A stretch of 64,000 nucleotides of DNA from Lysobacterales bacterium PRO7 (GTDB lineage: Bacteria > Pseudomonadota > Gammaproteobacteria > Xanthomonadales > Rhodanobacteraceae), in contig QWHH01000005.1 of the NCBI GenBank assembly GCA_021404785.1, positions 1 through 64,000 of the forward strand, read 5' to 3'. The number at the start of each line of letters is the position of its first letter. Within the stretch, counting starts at the first letter, position 1. Positions 62,412 through 64,000 of this stretch are shown in pieces. The position numbers were made by a program, and so were the translations under genes. Under the pieces are notes generated by a model that saw only the letters and a program-made list of their open reading frames with translations, made no database searches and was not told the DNA's origin.

Positions 62412-63839
62412 TCAGCGCCGTGGCGGCTTGCCGCGTCGTTTGCCCTGCCCATCGCGCGGGCCACTGATGCGGTTGCCGATATCGTCACGTGGAACACCTT
62501 GGCCGGGGCGCAGGGGGCGCGGTTCGCCGCGTGGCACGTAACGGGTTTTCTCCGCACGCAGCCCGGCAATGAAGCGGCGCGCGCTGCTGTCATCCTCACG
62601 CTGGCCGGGAATTCCGGTCACTGGCGGACGCCATTGTGCGGGTTTTTCGCGCCGCGGGTTGCGCGGGGCGCCATTTACGTTCTCGTTCGACCAGCGCGTA
62701 CCCGGCTGATACACGCCGATCTGGGCTTGGCCGCGGCCACCGCCGCGACGCGGACCGCGGGCGTCACGGTTCTGCGGATTGCCGCCCGGCGCGCGGCGGT
62801 CGCGAGCCTGCGGATTGCCGCCGCCAGGGCCACGCTGCGGTTTTTTCTTGCCGAACTTGCGCTGGCCGCCGGGGCGTGAGGGTTTGTCTTCGCGGATGCG
62901 ATCAAAGGCGCGCAGCTCGCGGCCTTCGTCGCTGCCACCGGTCCACGCCTGCTGTGTCTTTGGTGCCGGGCGATATTCGTTGCTCGCCAGTTTTGGCGCG
63001 CGGCGTTGTCCGATCACGGGCTGCAAGGTCAGGGTCGGTTGGGTTTCCACGGCGCCGGCGAGCTGGCGCAGGGCCTTGACCTGCTCGGGTTCGAGCGCCT
63101 CGCTGCGGCCCTTGAGCAGTCCGCGCGGCAGTTCGACGTTGCCGTAGCGGATGCGCTTGAGCCGACTGACCATCAGCCCCTGGGTTTCCCACATGCGCCG
63201 CACTTCGCGGTTGCGGCCTTCGCGGATGACGACGCGAAACCATGAGTGGCTGGGGCCGCGGCTGATCACGGCCAGCTCCTCGAAACTCGCCGGACCGTCT
63301 TCGAGCTGCACGCCGGACTTGAGCCGTTCCAGCGCTTCATCGGGCACTTCGCCGTGGACGCGGCAGATGTATTCGCGCTCGATCTCGGTACTCGGATGCA
63401 TCAGCCGATGTGCGAGAGCGCCATCTGTCGTGAGCAGCAGCAGACCGGTGGTGTTGATGTCGAGGCGTCCGACCGCGATCCAGCGCGCGCCCTTGAGGTG
63501 CGGCAATTGCTCGAACACCGTCGGGCGGCCTTCCGGATCGTCACGCGTGGTCACCACGCCGTCGGGTTTGTGGAACACGATCACCTGCGCGTGTTCGGCG
63601 CTGTCGTTGACTGCGACGAACAGTTTGCCGTCGAGTTCCACGCGATCACCGGCGCGCACGCTCGAACCGATTTCGGCGACAACGCCGTTGACGCGGATAT
63701 CGCCGGCCTGGATGCGTTCCTCGAGCATGCGGCGCGATCCCAGGCCGGCATTGGCCAGCACTTTGTGCAAGCGTTCTTCCAGAGCAGGGCCATCGGTTTG
63801 CGTGCGCTTCAGGGAGAGCAGGGTGCGTGGGGTATTCAT
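62412..63839 (-). CDS. rluB: 23S rRNA pseudouridine synthase RluB with long Gly/Arg-rich tail
   Basis: A 475-residue protein. Residues about 20-75 are an S4 RNA-binding domain (RLHKVLANAGLGSRRMLEER). Residues about 85-255 are the RsuA/RluB catalytic domain with GRLDINTTGLLLLTTDG (catalytic Asp) and NREVRRMWE. RluB makes pseudouridine 2605 in 23S rRNA in E. coli. The last ~190 residues are disordered, rich in Gly, Arg, Pro and Asn, with repeats like GGNPQARDRRAPGGNPQNRD; E. coli RluB (291 residues) has a much shorter tail. The ATG overlaps the scpB stop (ATGA), so the two are coupled. Confidence 0.93.
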   Translation of the reverse strand: MNTPRTLLSLKRTQTDGPALEERLHKVLANAGLGSRRMLEERIQAGDIRVNGVVAEIGSSVRAGDRVELDGKLFVAVNDSAEHAQVIVFHKPDGVVTTRDDPEGRPTVFEQLPHLKGARWIAVGRLDINTTGLLLLTTDGALAHRLMHPSTEIEREYICRVHGEVPDEALERLKSGVQLEDGPASFEELAVISRGPSHSWFRVVIREGRNREVRRMWETQGLMVSRLKRIRYGNVELPRGLLKGRSEALEPEQVKALRQLAGAVETQPTLTLQPVIGQRRAPKLASNEYRPAPKTQQAWTGGSDEGRELRAFDRIREDKPSRPGGQRKFGKKKPQRGPGGGNPQARDRRAPGGNPQNRDARGPRRGGGRGQAQIGVYQPGTRWSNENVNGAPRNPRREKPAQWRPPVTGIPGQREDDSSARRFIAGLRAEKTRYVPRGEPRPLRPGQGVPRDDIGNRISGPRDGQGKRRGKPPRR

Positions 63840-64000
63840 GCGTTGTGCTCCGGTGCTGCGTCCGCGGAATCTTCGTTCGCGGATTCCTCGTTGGCCGCTT
63901 TTGTCTCCGACATGACCAAAACTTCATCGGTAGCATCCGCCGGCGCGACGGGAGCGAGGGTCAGTTGTGGATCGAAGTCCTCGATGTCGCGGATCTCGGC
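63836..64000 (-). CDS. scpB: segregation and condensation protein B (partial, 3' end)
   Basis: Only the last 54 residues are in the window. They begin AEIRDIEDFDPQLTLAPVAP, which fits the end of ScpB, the winged-helix kleisin partner of SMC, and continue as an acidic tail (ANEESANEDSADAAPEHNA). The stop overlaps the rluB ATG. scpB followed by rluB is the usual gammaproteobacterial order, and it supports the call for this short piece. Confidence 0.8.
   Translation of the reverse strand, partial: AEIRDIEDFDPQLTLAPVAPADATDEVLVMSETKAANEESANEDSADAAPEHNA

Overview
The window is high-GC, densely coding chromosomal DNA from a gammaproteobacterium. The backbone matches the Lysobacterales (Xanthomonadales) branch: serC-serA-pheA-hisC-aroA, cmk-rpsA-ihfB-lapB, scpB-rluB, and uvrC-pgsA followed by tRNA-Gly, tRNA-Cys and tRNA-Leu. 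The last arrangement is the same order as uvrC-pgsA-glyW-cysT-leuZ in E. coli. A secreted NHL-repeat protein carries a 'LFGNGFE' motif that recalls secreted proteins of Rhodanobacteraceae; placement below the order is inference. I see no phage, transposon, CRISPR array or rRNA.

Layout. 1-4.5 kb: an Ala-rich lipoprotein cut by the window edge, an acetyl-CoA C-acetyltransferase, a polyhydroxyalkanoate-system protein, a tail-anchored double-FHA protein and the msrQ/msrP repair pair. 4.7-7.9 kb: a five-PAS GGDEF-EAL c-di-GMP protein. 7.9-13.7 kb: a tightly coupled serine/aromatic amino-acid operon. 13.8-16.4 kb: a large secreted beta-propeller protein placed between aroA and cmk. 16.4-20.5 kb: cmk, rpsA with a structured leader, ihfB and lapB. 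20.5-24.4 kb: surface-glycan initiation genes and galU. 24.4-33.5 kb: mixed accessory and metabolic genes (CpeT-like lipoprotein, ECF sigma/anti-sigma, aldehyde dehydrogenase, NTF2-like protein, acetolactate synthase-like enzyme, VIT transporter, xseA). 33.6-36.1 kb: a receiver protein with degenerate GGDEF and EAL domains.

36.1-48.9 kb is the most unusual part: six minus-strand genes that look like one electron-transfer operon. In transcription order they encode (1) a cytosolic FAD oxidoreductase fused to two cyclic-nucleotide-binding domains and four [4Fe-4S] sites, (2) a b-cytochrome-like membrane protein, (3) an FHA domain fused through one membrane helix to a ten-heme c-type cytochrome, (4) a lipoprotein with two GlcG/HbpS-like modules, (5) an outer-membrane beta-barrel and (6) a ten-heme cytochrome with a C-terminal LVIVD propeller. 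Together they could carry electrons from a cytosolic donor across both membranes, or in the opposite direction, with apparent control by cyclic nucleotide and by phosphothreonine. An acetyl-CoA hydrolase/transferase gene lies divergently beside the operon.

49-64 kb returns to housekeeping genes: a conserved protein of unknown function, ispG, kdsB, an NHLRC2-like thioredoxin/NHL protein, uvrC, pgsA, three tRNAs separated by duplicated two-hairpin spacers, a transaminase/omega-amidase pair, a small unknown protein, a CsgG-family protein, rluB with a long Gly/Arg-rich tail, and the 3' end of scpB. No gene-free stretch exceeds 300 bases; the longest is 61382-61631 (250 nt), which holds a twin GGTTAACG repeat and a possible promoter.
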